A stretch of 64,000 bases of DNA from Arcobacter sp. CECT 8985 (lineage in GTDB: Bacteria; Campylobacterota; Campylobacteria; Campylobacterales; Arcobacteraceae). Location: NCBI RefSeq assembly GCF_004116495.1, contig NZ_PDKC01000002.1, positions 1 through 64,000 of the forward strand, given 5' to 3'. A model generated the notes under the pieces. It was not told the DNA's origin. It searched no databases and was given only the letters and a program-made list of their open reading frames with translations. Each line of letters begins with the position of its first letter. Positions within the stretch are counted from its first letter, which is position 1. The position numbers and the translations under genes were made by a program. Positions 9,623-19,210 of the stretch are shown piece after piece.

Positions 9623-11626
9623 TTAAAACTCTATTTGATTATCTTTTTGAATACTCAATGCATTTACAGGCAATTTTGAAGTGTTTGTATAGTACTCTTT
9701 TTTACCATTTATTATTGCACTTTTAACTCCTGAAGGAACTTCAAATTTTCTTTCAAGTTCAGGGTGAAGTTTTAAATAATTAGTATAAAAATATGAAAAT
9801 GCTGGACCACCAGATCTACCACCAGTTTCAGTTCTTCTCATTGGTTTATTATTATCATTCCCAAACCATACTATAGTTTGAATAGTAGGAGAGAATCCGC
9901 AAAACCATGCATCAACATTACTATTTGTTGTCCCTGTTTTTCCCGCAATATCAATGTTTTTAACTTGTGCCATTCTTCCAGTTCCTCTTTTTACTACATC
10001 ATGTAGTATATCTTTTATTAAAAAAGTTTGATCTTCATCTGTTATATATGTTCTTTTAGGTTCAAAATTTATTACACTTCCATTTCTATTTTCAATTGAA
10101 TTTATAATATATGGTTCAACTCTTACTCCGTTATTTGAAATTATAGAATACTCTTCTGATAATTTTAAAGGAGAAATTGCAAAAGAACCAAGCGTTATTG
10201 AAAGGTCATATGGCATACCACTAAAACCAAATCTTTCTAAGTTTTTATAAACAACATCAATTCCTATGTCTGAAACTAAATTAATTGTCGCAAGATTTCT
10301 AGAGTGAACTAAAGCTTCTCTTAATGGAATTAATCCTTTATATTTACCACTATAATTTTTTGGTTGCCATTTTTTCTTTTCATCTGAATCTTTTATATCG
10401 TATTCATATGTTCTACTAATATCAGTTAATTGAGAAGCCGGTGAATAACCTAAATCTAAAGCTGTTAAATATATAAATGGTTTTATTGCAGAACCTGGTT
10501 GTCTTTTACTTTGAATTACTCTATTGAAATTTGACTTTTTATAGTCAATTCCACCAACTAAAGATAAAATTTTACCTGTTTTTGATTCTATTGAAATTAA
10601 CGAACCATTTAATGTATTTACAAATCTATTAGGGTCTAATTCATTACCATCTTTGTCAAACTCTTTATCAATACCTCTTTTTTTATTTAACTTTTGGAAA
10701 TATTGGTCTCTTTTTAGAATCTTTTTATATGCTAAATCTAACCCTTCTTTAGCTATTCTTTGTGCATCTAAGTCTACAGTTAAGTTGATTTTATATCCAC
10801 CAGTTTTTAAATCTTTTATATCTTTTTTTAGTAATTTTGTTACATAATCAATAATATATGGTGCTTTATTTTTAGTCAATGTTTGATCGTATACTTTAGG
10901 TACATATTTCATTGATTCTTCATACTCTTTTTTATTTATCCAACCAAGAGTATTCATTCTTTTAATTACTTGATTTCCTCTTACTAATGCAAAGTTTAGA
11001 TTTCTTGTTGGGTCATAAAAACTTGGTGCCCTTGGTAAACCAACTAACATTGCTATCTCTTTTAGATTTAATTCATATAAGTTTTTTTTGAAATATCCTA
11101 ATGCTGCAGTTTTAATTCCATAATATCCATGCCCAAAATAGACTTGGTTTAGATATCTTTCTAATATTTGCTCTTTTGTTAGAATTGTTTCTAATCTTAA
11201 AGACAATAATGCTTCTTTAATTTTTCTTATTAGTTTCTTTTCTCTTGTAAGAACAAGTGTTTTCACAAGTTGTTGTGTTAATGTACTTGCACCTTCAACT
11301 AATGCACCTGCTTTAATATCTTTTATAATTGCTCTACTAATTGCGTCAGGATTTATACCTTTATGTTCAAAAAATTGAGTATCTTCAATTGCAACAAGTG
11401 CTTCAATAACTCGTGGTGGAATATTTTTATATTTTACATATAATCTATTCTCTTTTGAAAATGTATTTGCAATTAGTTTTCCATTCTTATCAAAAAACTG
11501 TGTTGTTAATCTTGGTTTATAATCTACAATTTTATCAAGTTCAAACCTAATTGAAGAGTATAAGTAGAGTAACCAACCAAGAAATGCTAAAGCTACAATA
11601 GTAAAAAATCCGAATATATATTTCAT
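9623..11626 (-). CDS. Penicillin-binding protein 1A (bifunctional class A PBP)
   Basis: A 667-aa class A PBP with an N-terminal membrane helix (2-24), a GT51 glycosyltransferase domain and a transpeptidase domain. The GT51 catalytic Glu81 lies in AIEDTQFFEHKG, followed by EGASTLTQQL. The transpeptidase motifs are S379-x-x-K382 (SAIK), S442-R-N and K563-T-G. It polymerises and crosslinks cell-wall peptidoglycan. It is the last gene of a minus-strand run gpmI - ABC ATPase - PBP with almost no spacing. Confidence 0.95.
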   Translation of the reverse strand: MKYIFGFFTIVALAFLGWLLYLYSSIRFELDKIVDYKPRLTTQFFDKNGKLIANTFSKENRLYVKYKNIPPRVIEALVAIEDTQFFEHKGINPDAISRAIIKDIKAGALVEGASTLTQQLVKTLVLTREKKLIRKIKEALLSLRLETILTKEQILERYLNQVYFGHGYYGIKTAALGYFKKNLYELNLKEIAMLVGLPRAPSFYDPTRNLNFALVRGNQVIKRMNTLGWINKKEYEESMKYVPKVYDQTLTKNKAPYIIDYVTKLLKKDIKDLKTGGYKINLTVDLDAQRIAKEGLDLAYKKILKRDQYFQKLNKKRGIDKEFDKDGNELDPNRFVNTLNGSLISIESKTGKILSLVGGIDYKKSNFNRVIQSKRQPGSAIKPFIYLTALDLGYSPASQLTDISRTYEYDIKDSDEKKKWQPKNYSGKYKGLIPLREALVHSRNLATINLVSDIGIDVVYKNLERFGFSGMPYDLSITLGSFAISPLKLSEEYSIISNNGVRVEPYIINSIENRNGSVINFEPKRTYITDEDQTFLIKDILHDVVKRGTGRMAQVKNIDIAGKTGTTNSNVDAWFCGFSPTIQTIVWFGNDNNKPMRRTETGGRSGGPAFSYFYTNYLKLHPELERKFEVPSGVKSAIINGKKEYYTNTSKLPVNALSIQKDNQIEF

Positions 11627-11627
11627 A

Positions 11628-12326
11628 TTACTCCCTGAAGTTTCTATTTTTAAAATTTGATTCTATTAATATCTTTGAATAATCTTTTTTAGGATTATTT
11701 AAAATATCTGAAGTTTTTCCCTGTTCTATTATTTTACCTTTTTTTATAATAATTATATTTTCACAAACATTAATTATAGATTCTATGTCGTGTGTAACAT
11801 ATAAAATTAATATATTTAGTTCAGAAATTAAATCTTTAATTAGTTTTTTTATATTATTTTTATTAGTTTCGTCTAGTGCTGTTGTTGGTTCATCTAATAA
11901 TAAAAGTTTCAAATCCTTACTTAATGTAATTGCAATAATTACTCTTTGTAATTGTCCTCCACTAAGTTGTGTAGGGAATCTATTTAAAACCCAATCTTCT
12001 AAACCAACTTTTTTTAACATTTTTATTTTTTTTTCATTAGAACAGAAAAATTGATTTTTTATTTTTGTCATTGGAGATAATGAAGTAAAAGGATTTTGAG
12101 GAATTAATCCTATATCATCTTTTGTTAAGTTTACTGATGATTCAATATCTATTTTTTTTGTTAAGTTTTTAGGTAATAAATCTAAAAGTGCTTTTAAAGT
12201 CAAAGATTTTCCACTACCACTTTCACCAATTATTGCAGTTGATGAGGTAATATTGAAATTTATATCTACTAAATTAGTATCATTTAAATCAATCTTTAAT
12301 TTATTTATTTTTACACTATTAGACAT
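11628..12326 (-). CDS. Orphan ABC transporter ATP-binding protein (Dpp/Opp-like)
   Basis: A 232-aa nucleotide-binding subunit. Walker A GESGSGKS is at 34-41, the Q-loop IGLIPQNP near 73, signature LSGGQ near 121, Walker B LLLLDEP near 141 and the switch His in YVTHD near 177. The sequence style (PQNPFTSLSPM) is that of peptide/nickel importers. No permease or binding protein is adjacent; it sits between gpmI and the PBP gene with 1-12 base gaps, so its partner is unknown. Confidence 0.85.
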   Translation of the reverse strand: MSNSVKINKLKIDLNDTNLVDINFNITSSTAIIGESGSGKSLTLKALLDLLPKNLTKKIDIESSVNLTKDDIGLIPQNPFTSLSPMTKIKNQFFCSNEKKIKMLKKVGLEDWVLNRFPTQLSGGQLQRVIIAITLSKDLKLLLLDEPTTALDETNKNNIKKLIKDLISELNILILYVTHDIESIINVCENIIIIKKGKIIEQGKTSDILNNPKKDYSKILIESNFKNRNFRE

Positions 12327-12338
12327 ATTTATTCTTAA

Positions 12339-13814
12339 TTAAATTAATGGTTCATCCATTTGTTCAGGTATATCAATATTCATAAGTTTTAAAACTGTTG
12401 GAGCAATATTATTTAGTCCACCAGTTTTGACTTCTGATACTTTATCTGAAATAATGAAACAATAAACATCACCAACAGTATGATTAGTTAGTGTTTTTCC
12501 ATTTTTATCTTTCATCTCTTCACAGTTTCCATGATCACTTGTTAGTATTAAGTTATATTTTAAATCTTTTGCTTTTTCTATAATTAATCCAAGTTCTTTA
12601 TCTACTGCTTCAACAGCTTTAATTGCTGCATCAAAAACACCTGTATGTCCTACCATATCGCCATTTGCAAAATTGACAACTATAAAATCCTCTTCTTCTT
12701 CCATTGCTTTTCTTACAACAAAACCAACTTCTGCTGCACTCATTTCAGGTTTTAAATCATATGTTGCGACACTTGGAGAAGGAATTAAAACTCTTGTTTC
12801 ATTTTCCACTGGTTCTTCAACTCCACCATTAAAGAAAAATGTAACATGTGCATATTTTTCTGTTTCTGCTGTGTGTAGTTGAGATAGCTCATTTTTAGCA
12901 ATTACTTCTGCAAGGGTATTTTTGGGAGCATCTTTTGGAAATAGTATTGGAAGAGGTAAGTTTTTATCATATTCTGTCATTGTTGCAATATTTACATCTA
13001 TATCTTTTGTTTCAAATTCATTAAATGCTTTATATGCATAAACTGAAGAAAGTTCTCTCATTCTATCACTTCTAAAATTACAAAAAATTATTGCATCGCT
13101 ATTTTCCATTCCATTATAATCATTGAATGAAATTGGGTCTATAAATTCATCAAAAATTTCATTTTTATATGATTCCTCAATATATTCAAGTATAGTTTTA
13201 TCAGTTTTATTATTAGCAAATGTCATAGCATCATAAGCTTTTTTTACTCTATCCCACCTACTATCTCTATCCATTGCATAATATCTTCCACTTATTGTTG
13301 CAATTTTTATAGTATTTGTACAAATGTCTAATAATTGTTTTATATATTTACTAGCACAATCAGGAGCTACATCTCTTCCATCTGTAATAACGTGAATAAA
13401 TACTTCTTTTCCCATGGCTTCACAAATTTTAGCAATTGCAATAATGTGATTAATATGAGAATGAACACCACCATCACTTATTAATCCAATTAAATGTACT
13501 CTACTAGAATCTGTAACTGTATTTACAAGAACACTGTTTTCTTTAAGTTTTTCTTCTTTTATGGATAAGTTTATTTTTACTAAATCTTGATATAAAACTC
13601 TTCCACTTCCTATTGTCATGTGTCCTACTTCACTATTACCCATTTGTCCTTCTGGTAATCCAACAAAGCCTCCATATGTATGAATTAAAGAGTTAGGAAC
13701 ATTCTCAAATAAATAATCATATGTAGGTGTATTTGCTTGTGCAAATGCATTATATTCATTTGAACTATTATGTCCTATTCCATCTGTTATAATTAAAACA
13801 GTTTTTTCTACCAT
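12339..13814 (-). CDS. gpmI: 2,3-bisphosphoglycerate-independent phosphoglycerate mutase
   Basis: A 491-aa alkaline-phosphatase-superfamily enzyme of glycolysis and gluconeogenesis that interconverts 3- and 2-phosphoglycerate using two metal ions. Seen are LIITDGIGHN at the start, GNSEVGHM with the catalytic serine near 62, ITDGRDV near 147 and SDHGNCEE near 437. A longer frame begins at a TTG at 13838. The ATG at 13814 is preferred because it follows AAAGGTTAG and gives the usual family N-terminus. Confidence 0.95.
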   Translation of the reverse strand: MVEKTVLIITDGIGHNSSNEYNAFAQANTPTYDYLFENVPNSLIHTYGGFVGLPEGQMGNSEVGHMTIGSGRVLYQDLVKINLSIKEEKLKENSVLVNTVTDSSRVHLIGLISDGGVHSHINHIIAIAKICEAMGKEVFIHVITDGRDVAPDCASKYIKQLLDICTNTIKIATISGRYYAMDRDSRWDRVKKAYDAMTFANNKTDKTILEYIEESYKNEIFDEFIDPISFNDYNGMENSDAIIFCNFRSDRMRELSSVYAYKAFNEFETKDIDVNIATMTEYDKNLPLPILFPKDAPKNTLAEVIAKNELSQLHTAETEKYAHVTFFFNGGVEEPVENETRVLIPSPSVATYDLKPEMSAAEVGFVVRKAMEEEEDFIVVNFANGDMVGHTGVFDAAIKAVEAVDKELGLIIEKAKDLKYNLILTSDHGNCEEMKDKNGKTLTNHTVGDVYCFIISDKVSEVKTGGLNNIAPTVLKLMNIDIPEQMDEPLI

Positions 13815-13909
13815 TTTTCTAACCTTTTTGTTTTCCAATAAAAATTTTATTTAAATATTTGGTAATTTATAATATAATCGGCCGATTATATCCAAACTAA
13901 GGTTTAAAT

Positions 13910-14971
13910 TTGTTTTACTGGTTTTATAGACATCTAGATATTAATATATTTCAATATATATCAGTTCGTGCTGGTATTGGTTTTTTTATTTCATTCTCTC
14001 TTACAATGTATTTAATGCCAAAATTCATTAGATGGGCAAAAAATAAAAAAGCTTCTCAACCAATTTATGAATTAGCACCTGAAAGTCATAGAGTGAAAGT
14101 TGGTACTCCTACGATGGGAGGAGTTGTATTTGTTTTTTCTTCAATTATTGCAGCAGTCTTAACTATTAAACTAAATAATTTTTATGTTGTAGGTGGATTA
14201 CTTACATTAGCTTTATTTAGTCTTATTGGAATTAAAGATGATTTTGCAAAAATTTCTAGCAATAAAAATGATGCAGGTTTAACTCCTAAAATGAAATTAA
14301 TTATGCAAATTTTTTCTGCTGCTATTGTAGTTTTAACTCTTTATTTTTATGGACATACAACAGAAATATATACACCATTTTATAAATTACCAATATTTGA
14401 TATTGGATTTTTTATAACATTGTTTTGGGTTTTGGTTATTGTTGCTGCATCTAATGCTGTTAATTTAACAGATGGTTTAGATGGATTAGCAACTGTACCT
14501 TCAATTATGGCATTTTGTACTCTTTCTATTATTCTATATATAACTGGTCATGCAATATTTTCATCTTATTTATTATTACCTAATTTAAAATTAACTGGTG
14601 AATTAGCAATTTTAGGAGCTTGTTTTGTAGGCTCATTAATTGGATTTTTATGGTTTAATTCTCACCCAGCACAAATATTTATGGGAGATAGTGGAAGTTT
14701 ACCTGTTGGAGCATTTATGGGATACATGGCAATAGTAGGTAAATCTGAAATATTATTGATTTTGATTGGATTTATATTTGTACTTGAAACTGTATCTGTT
14801 ATTTTACAAGTCGGATCATATAAATTAAGACAAAAAAGAGTTTTTTTAATGGCTCCTATTCACCACCATTTTGAAAAAAAAGGTTGGAAAGAAAATAAGA
14901 TTATTGTTAGATTTTGGATTATAGCTTTTATGACAAATTTAATTGCATTGATGAGTTTAAAGGTAAGATAA
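13910..14971 (+). CDS. mraY: Phospho-N-acetylmuramoyl-pentapeptide transferase MraY
   Basis: A 353-aa, ten-helix membrane enzyme that makes lipid I from UDP-MurNAc-pentapeptide and undecaprenyl phosphate. The [12 protein letters not shown] stretch, IKDDFAK near 105, [10 protein letters not shown] near 185 and the closing PIHHHFE near 320 are all present. The start codon is TTG, supported by an AAGG ribosome binding site 8 bases upstream and by the expected N-terminal [18 protein letters not shown]. It overlaps murD by one base (TAATG). Confidence 0.95.
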   Translation: MFYWFYRHLDINIFQYISVRAGIGFFISFSLTMYLMPKFIRWAKNKKASQPIYELAPESHRVKVGTPTMGGVVFVFSSIIAAVLTIKLNNFYVVGGLLTLALFSLIGIKDDFAKISSNKNDAGLTPKMKLIMQIFSAAIVVLTLYFYGHTTEIYTPFYKLPIFDIGFFITLFWVLVIVAASNAVNLTDGLDGLATVPSIMAFCTLSIILYITGHAIFSSYLLLPNLKLTGELAILGACFVGSLIGFLWFNSHPAQIFMGDSGSLPVGAFMGYMAIVGKSEILLILIGFIFVLETVSVILQVGSYKLRQKRVFLMAPIHHHFEKKGWKENKIIVRFWIIAFMTNLIALMSLKVR

Positions 14972-16131
14972 TGATTAGAGTATTAGGAAAAGGTTTAACA
15001 GCAAAAGCTTTAAAAGATTCTTTGGGTGATGTAGAATTATATGACGATGAAAATTTTGATGAGTATAATTTAAATAGTGATGAGGTAACAATAGTAAGTC
15101 CAGGAATACCTCCTTTTAATAATATGGTTAAAAATGCTAATAATTTGATGAGTGATTATGATTATTTTTCTTCATCAATGCCTTTTTCTATTTGGATTAG
15201 TGGAACAAATGGTAAGACAACAACAACACAAATGACTCAACATTTACTAGAAGAGTATGGAAGTGTGTGTGGAGGCAATATTGGTACACCAATTTCTAAA
15301 TTAGATAAAAATTCAAAAATATGGATTTTAGAAACATCATCATTTACTCTTCATTATACAAATGTTGCAAGTCCAAACTTATATATTTTATTGCCAATTA
15401 GTGAAGATCATATAACTTGGCATAGCAGTTTTAAAGAGTATGAACTTTCAAAATTAAAACCTCTTAATCTTATGAAAGAGGGCGAAATTGCAATAGTTCC
15501 AAAAAAGTATGAAAATTATAAAACTAATGCTCATTTAATTACATATGAAAATAGTGATGATTTATGTAAAATATTTGAAATAGAAAAAAATAAAATTAAT
15601 TTCAAAGAACCTTTTTTATTAGATGCAATATTAGCAATGAGTAGTAAAAAAATCATTTTTGATGAAATTGATTATAATAAGATAAATAGTTTTAAAGTAG
15701 ATGCACACAAAGTAGAAGAAGTTAAAGATAATTTTGGAAGATTGTGGATAAATGATAGTAAAGCAACAAATGTTGATGCAACAATTAATGCTTTAGTTCC
15801 TTATAAAAAAAATAAAATACATTTAATACTTGGTGGAGATGATAAAGGAGCAAATCTCAATCCACTTTTTGAGGTATTAAAACAGTATAATGTAGAAATA
15901 TATACAATTGGAACAAATAGTGATAAATTAGAACAACTTTGCAAAGAGTATAATCTAGAATGTAACAATTTAAAATATTTGAATAAAGCAGTAGAAAAAA
16001 TAAGTTTAAAACACGATAAAAACGCTATTGCGATATTATCACCAGCAGCAGCATCACTTGACCAATATCCTTCATATGCACATAGGGGAAATGAATTTAA
16101 ACAATTGATAAGCGGTTTAAGCTTAGATTAA
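14971..16131 (+). CDS. murD: UDP-N-acetylmuramoylalanine-D-glutamate ligase MurD
   Basis: A 386-aa Mur ligase that adds D-Glu to UDP-MurNAc-Ala. The ATP loop SGTNGKTTTT lies at about 77-86, ILETSSF near 123, the WINDSKATNVDA motif near 260 and GGDDKGANL near 288. The ATG at 14971 overlaps the mraY stop. A longer frame from 14914 would lie inside mraY and is not supported. The protein is shorter than the enterobacterial 438 aa. Confidence 0.94.
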   Translation: MIRVLGKGLTAKALKDSLGDVELYDDENFDEYNLNSDEVTIVSPGIPPFNNMVKNANNLMSDYDYFSSSMPFSIWISGTNGKTTTTQMTQHLLEEYGSVCGGNIGTPISKLDKNSKIWILETSSFTLHYTNVASPNLYILLPISEDHITWHSSFKEYELSKLKPLNLMKEGEIAIVPKKYENYKTNAHLITYENSDDLCKIFEIEKNKINFKEPFLLDAILAMSSKKIIFDEIDYNKINSFKVDAHKVEEVKDNFGRLWINDSKATNVDATINALVPYKKNKIHLILGGDDKGANLNPLFEVLKQYNVEIYTIGTNSDKLEQLCKEYNLECNNLKYLNKAVEKISLKHDKNAIAILSPAAASLDQYPSYAHRGNEFKQLISGLSLD

Positions 16132-16169
16132 TAATGTTCTGTGTATAATTTCACTCCAATTTAGGAAAT

Positions 16170-16245
16170 GGCTCGGTAGCTCAGTCGGTAGAGCAAAGGA
16201 CTGAAAATCCTTGTGTCGGCAGTTCGATTCTGCCCCGCGCCACCA
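16170..16245 (+). tRNA. tRNA-Phe (GAA), CCA encoded
   Basis: A cloverleaf of 76 bases. The D arm is GCTCAGTCGGTAGAGC, the anticodon stem-loop GGACTGAAAATCC carries GAA, and the T arm is GGCAGTTCGATTCTGCC, followed by ACCA. The acceptor stem GGCTCGG/CCGCGCC has one mismatch, U4 opposite C69. It is the first of four tRNAs between murD and tuf. Confidence 0.95.
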
Positions 16246-16258
16246 TTAAATTTAGGAC

Positions 16259-16336
16259 GCTGGTGTAGCTCAGCTTGGCTAGAGCAGCTGATTTGTAATC
16301 AGCAGGTCGGGGGTTCGAGTCCCTTCACCAGCTCCA
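16259..16336 (+). tRNA. tRNA-Thr (TGT), CCA encoded
   Basis: The acceptor stem GCTGGTG pairs fully with CACCAGC, followed by TCCA. The anticodon stem-loop GCTGATTTGTAATCAGC carries TGT. The T stem GGGGG/CCCTT contains two G-U pairs. It lies 13 bases after tRNA-Phe. Confidence 0.95.
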
Positions 16337-16399
16337 TTTATTTATTGTCGTGCGTAGTCTTTAAAAGATCAGCGCTTGACCAGATTAATAATTTTCAAC

Positions 16400-16484
16400 G
16401 GTGAGGTTGGAGAGTGGTCAAATCCAGGAGACTGTAAATCTCCCGCCTATGGCTTCGAAGGTTCAAATCCTTCTCTCACCACCA
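16400..16484 (+). tRNA. tRNA-Tyr (GTA), CCA encoded
   Basis: A class II tRNA with a long variable arm. The acceptor stem is GGTGAGG/TCTCACC and ACCA is encoded. The anticodon loop CTGTAAA carries GTA, and the variable arm lies between positions 16443 and 16456. The 63 bases before it are not a tRNA. Confidence 0.95.
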
Positions 16485-16495
16485 CGTAAATGATT

Positions 16496-16572
<77 letters not shown>

Positions 16573-16592
16573 TTTAATTATTTATTGATACT

Positions 16593-16645
16593 GGGAGCTG
16601 AGTTATAAGCACATGTATATAACTCTGATATTTATGTAATCTCCC
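16593..16645 (+). other. Stem-loop between tRNA-Gly and tuf
   Basis: GGGAG (16593-16597) pairs with CTCCC (16641-16645), and inside it GAGTTATA (16600-16607) pairs perfectly with TATAACTC (16618-16625). No T run follows. It may be a processing or termination structure for the tRNA transcript. It is not a recognisable tRNA. Confidence 0.4.
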
Positions 16646-16682
16646 TGTAATAATTTATTTGATACAATACGAATTTAAAATT

Positions 16683-16737
16683 CATACAGCTTAAGAATTT
16701 TGCTTGGCAAACTTAGGTATAATTCTTAAGCTGTATG
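16683..16737 (+). promoter_or_regulatory. 17-bp inverted repeat overlapping a TATAAT box upstream of tuf
   Basis: CATACAGCTTAAGAATT (16683-16699) is repeated as a perfect reverse complement at 16721-16737, with 21 bases between the arms. A TATAAT hexamer (16718-16723) begins in the spacer and enters the right arm. The layout suggests an operator or a cruciform over a promoter for the tuf transcript. No -35 box at ideal spacing is clear. Confidence 0.45.
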
Positions 16738-16754
16738 CGATAATAATATTAAAA

Positions 16755-16797
16755 CCCTCTGAATAGAGAAGCTATTAAGGCTTATCTACTCAGAGGG
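16755..16797 (+). promoter_or_regulatory. Leader hairpin before tuf
   Basis: CCCTCTGA (16755-16762) pairs perfectly with TCAGAGGG (16790-16797). Inside, AGC and GCT extend the stem. A short T run (aattttt) follows, then the tuf ribosome binding site. It could act as a weak attenuator or as a stabilising 5' structure. Confidence 0.5.
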
Positions 16798-16826
16798 AAT
16801 TTTTAAAATCTTTAAGGGGAATTTCA

Positions 16827-18035
16827 ATGGCAAAAGAAAAGTTCGAACGAAGCAAGCCACATGTTAACATTGGTACAATTGGTCACGTTGACCACGGTAA
16901 AACTACATTAACAGCTGCAATTTCAGCAGTATTAGCAGTTAATGGTAGTGCTCAACTTATGGATTATGATCAAATCGATAATGCTCCAGAAGAAAGAGAT
17001 AGAGGTATTACTATTGCTACTTCTCACATTGAGTACGAAACAGAAGCTAGACACTACGCTCACGTAGATTGTCCAGGTCACGCAGACTACGTTAAAAATA
17101 TGATTACTGGTGCTGCACAAATGGATGGAGCAATCTTAGTTATTGCTGCTACAGATGGGCCAATGGCACAAACTAGAGAGCATATCTTATTATCTAAACA
17201 AGTAGGTGTTCCATATATCGTTGTATTTATGAACAAAGAAGATCAATTAGATGATGAAGATAAAGAAGAGATGTTAGAATTAGTTGAAATGGAAATCAGA
17301 GAGTTATTATCTGAATATGATTTCCCAGGTGATGATACTCCTATCGTTGCAGGTTCAGCATATCAAGCATTAGAAGAAGCAAAAGCTGGAAGTATTGGAG
17401 CATGGGGAGAAAAAATCCTTGCTTTAATGAATGAAGTAGATAACTATATTCCAACTCCAGAAAGAGATGTTGATCAAGATTTCTTAATGCCTGTAGAAGA
17501 TGTATTCTCTATCCCAGGAAGAGGTACTGTTGTAACTGGTAGAATTGAAAAAGGTACTATCAAACTAGCAGAAGAAATTGAAATCGTAGGTATGAAAGAT
17601 ACTCAAAAAACTACTGTAACTGGTATTGAAATGTTCAGAAAAGAAATGGACCAAGGTCAAGCTGGTGATAACTGCGGTATTTTATTAAGAGGTATCAAAA
17701 AAGAAGATGTAGAAAGAGGACAAGTTCTTATTAAACCAGGAACAATTACTCCACATACAAAATTTAGAGGTGAAGTTTATATTCTTTCTAAAGAGGAAGG
17801 TGGTAGACATACTCCATTCTTCAGCGGATATAGACCACAATTTTATGTAAGAACAACAGACGTTACTGGTTCAGTTACATTACCAGAAGGTGTAGAAATG
17901 GTTATGCCTGGTGATAATGTAGAAATGACAGTTGAATTAGTTGCTCCAATCGCTCTAGAAAAAGGTACTAAGTTTGCTATTAGAGAAGGTGGTAGAACTG
18001 TAGGTGCTGGAGTTGTTGCAGAAATCATCGAGTAA
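16827..18035 (+). CDS. tuf: Translation elongation factor Tu
   Basis: A 402-aa GTPase that delivers aminoacyl-tRNA to the ribosome. The P-loop GHVDHGKT is at 19-26, DCPGHADY near 81, NKEDQLDD near 136 and GSAY near 174. The C-terminal domains end with the typical [12 protein letters not shown]. The ribosome binding site is AAGGGGA. It heads the order tuf-rpmG-trnW-secE-nusG-rpl-rpoBC typical of Campylobacterota. Confidence 0.98.
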   Translation: MAKEKFERSKPHVNIGTIGHVDHGKTTLTAAISAVLAVNGSAQLMDYDQIDNAPEERDRGITIATSHIEYETEARHYAHVDCPGHADYVKNMITGAAQMDGAILVIAATDGPMAQTREHILLSKQVGVPYIVVFMNKEDQLDDEDKEEMLELVEMEIRELLSEYDFPGDDTPIVAGSAYQALEEAKAGSIGAWGEKILALMNEVDNYIPTPERDVDQDFLMPVEDVFSIPGRGTVVTGRIEKGTIKLAEEIEIVGMKDTQKTTVTGIEMFRKEMDQGQAGDNCGILLRGIKKEDVERGQVLIKPGTITPHTKFRGEVYILSKEEGGRHTPFFSGYRPQFYVRTTDVTGSVTLPEGVEMVMPGDNVEMTVELVAPIALEKGTKFAIREGGRTVGAGVVAEIIE

Positions 18036-18045
18036 GGATTGATTA

Positions 18046-18213
18046 ATGGCAGCAGTTAGAATAAAAATTGGATTAAAATGCGAGGAGTGTGGTGATATTA
18101 ACTACACTACTTGGAAAAACCCTAAAACTCACAGTGAAAAGTTTCAGGTTAAAAAATATAGTCCAAGATTAAAAAAACATACAATTCATAAAGAAGTTAA
18201 GTTAAAGTCTTAG
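18046..18213 (+). CDS. rpmG: 50S ribosomal protein L33
   Basis: A 55-aa protein beginning [16 protein letters not shown]. It fits L33 in length, basic character and the [11 protein letters not shown]-terminal motif. One CxxC pair (residues 12 and 15) is present, but the second CxxC of zinc-binding L33 is absent. It starts 10 bases after the tuf stop with an AAGGA ribosome binding site. Confidence 0.93.
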   Translation: MAAVRIKIGLKCEECGDINYTTWKNPKTHSEKFQVKKYSPRLKKHTIHKEVKLKS

Positions 18214-18239
18214 TACTTTAACTTAACTCTTTTTCCTAC

Positions 18240-18315
18240 AGGTCAGTAGCTCCAATGGTAGAGCGCCGGATTCCAAATCCGATGGTTGGGGGTTCGAATC
18301 CCTCCTGGCCTGCCA
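18240..18315 (+). tRNA. tRNA-Trp (CCA anticodon)
   Basis: The acceptor stem AGGTCAG pairs with CTGGCCT (one G-U), followed by GCCA. The anticodon loop TTCCAAA carries CCA. The T arm is GGGGGTTCGAATCCCTC. Its place between rpmG and secE is the usual one in this phylum. Confidence 0.94.
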
Positions 18316-18394
18316 TATAAATTTTTTTTAAAGATAGTAATTATTTACTTTTTTCAAAAAAATTTATAAGCTTAATAACATACTGGAGTCACTT

Positions 18395-18577
18395 GTGAAT
18401 AAATTCAAAACTTATTATAAAAATGCTAAAGAAGAACTTTTTAAAGTTATATTTCCAATCAAAGAACAAATTAGAACTGCTTTCTTATCTGTTTTTGTAG
18501 TTGTTACTGTTATTACATTGTTTTTAGCATTAATTGATACAGTTATGTCTTTAAGTATATCTTCAGTAATGAATTAA
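18395..18577 (+). CDS. secE: Preprotein translocase subunit SecE
   Basis: A 60-aa single-helix SecE, the essential small subunit of the SecYEG channel. A basic amphipathic segment (KTYYKNAKEELFKVIFP) precedes one membrane helix at about 30-52. The start is GTG with GGAG 8-11 bases upstream. It sits 8 bases before nusG, as in most bacteria. Confidence 0.93.
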   Translation: MNKFKTYYKNAKEELFKVIFPIKEQIRTAFLSVFVVVTVITLFLALIDTVMSLSISSVMN

Positions 18578-18585
18578 GGATAATT

Positions 18586-19113
18586 ATGGCACATAAATGG
18601 TACGCAATACAAACTCACTCAGGTAGTGAGTTGACAGTAAAAAAAGCATTAGAAAAACTTGCTGATGAAATGGGAGATGATAGAATTGCAGAAGTTCTTG
18701 TTCCTACAGAAGATTTAATTGAGATAAAAAAAAGTAAAAAAGTAATAGTTGAAAGACCACTTTATCCAGCTTATGCTTTTGCAAAACTTGATTTAGATAC
18801 AGCATTATGGCATAGAATTCAATCAATGCCAAAAGTTGGTAGATTTATTGGTGAATCAAAAAAACCAACTCCATTAGCAGATAAAGATATTAATCTTATC
18901 TTAGAAAAAGTTAATAATAGATCTGCTGCGAAACCAAAAGTTTCATTTGATGAAGGTGAAATGGTTAGAATCAATGAAGGACCATTTGCTAACTTTAATG
19001 GTGTTGTTGAAGACTTTGATATGAGTGCAGGAATATTGAAATTAAATGTTTCTATATTTGGTAGAAATACACCTGTTGAGATCTCTTATACACAAGTAGA
19101 AAGAGTAATATAA
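18586..19113 (+). CDS. nusG: Transcription termination/antitermination protein NusG
   Basis: A 175-aa NusG with the N-terminal NGN domain (KWYAIQTHSGSE at the start, YPAYAFAKLDL near 63) and a C-terminal KOW domain (FDEGEMVRINEGPFANFNGVVE near 122). It binds RNA polymerase and couples to NusE or Rho. It lies between secE and the ribosomal protein genes. Confidence 0.97.
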   Translation: MAHKWYAIQTHSGSELTVKKALEKLADEMGDDRIAEVLVPTEDLIEIKKSKKVIVERPLYPAYAFAKLDLDTALWHRIQSMPKVGRFIGESKKPTPLADKDINLILEKVNNRSAAKPKVSFDEGEMVRINEGPFANFNGVVEDFDMSAGILKLNVSIFGRNTPVEISYTQVERVI

Positions 19114-19123
19114 ATATAAGTTG

Positions 19124-19178
19124 TAGGCATTAGGCAATATCAACTTGCTTCTTTTATAGTTGTATTGCCTAATGCCTA
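19124..19178 (+). promoter_or_regulatory. 16-bp perfect inverted repeat between nusG and rplK
   Basis: TAGGCATTAGGCAATA (19124-19139) pairs perfectly with TATTGCCTAATGCCTA (19163-19178), with a 23-base loop and no T run after it. A stem this long in an operon spacer suggests an RNase III processing or r-protein control structure. The rplK ribosome binding site follows about 20 bases later. Confidence 0.5.
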
Positions 19179-19210
19179 TGGTTATAATAAATTTAGAAAA
19201 GGAATTTTAG

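Noticed and set aside
16573-16660. Fifth tRNA or tRNA remnant after tRNA-Gly
   Set aside because: The paired segments do not form a cloverleaf and no T-arm GTTCRA sequence is present.
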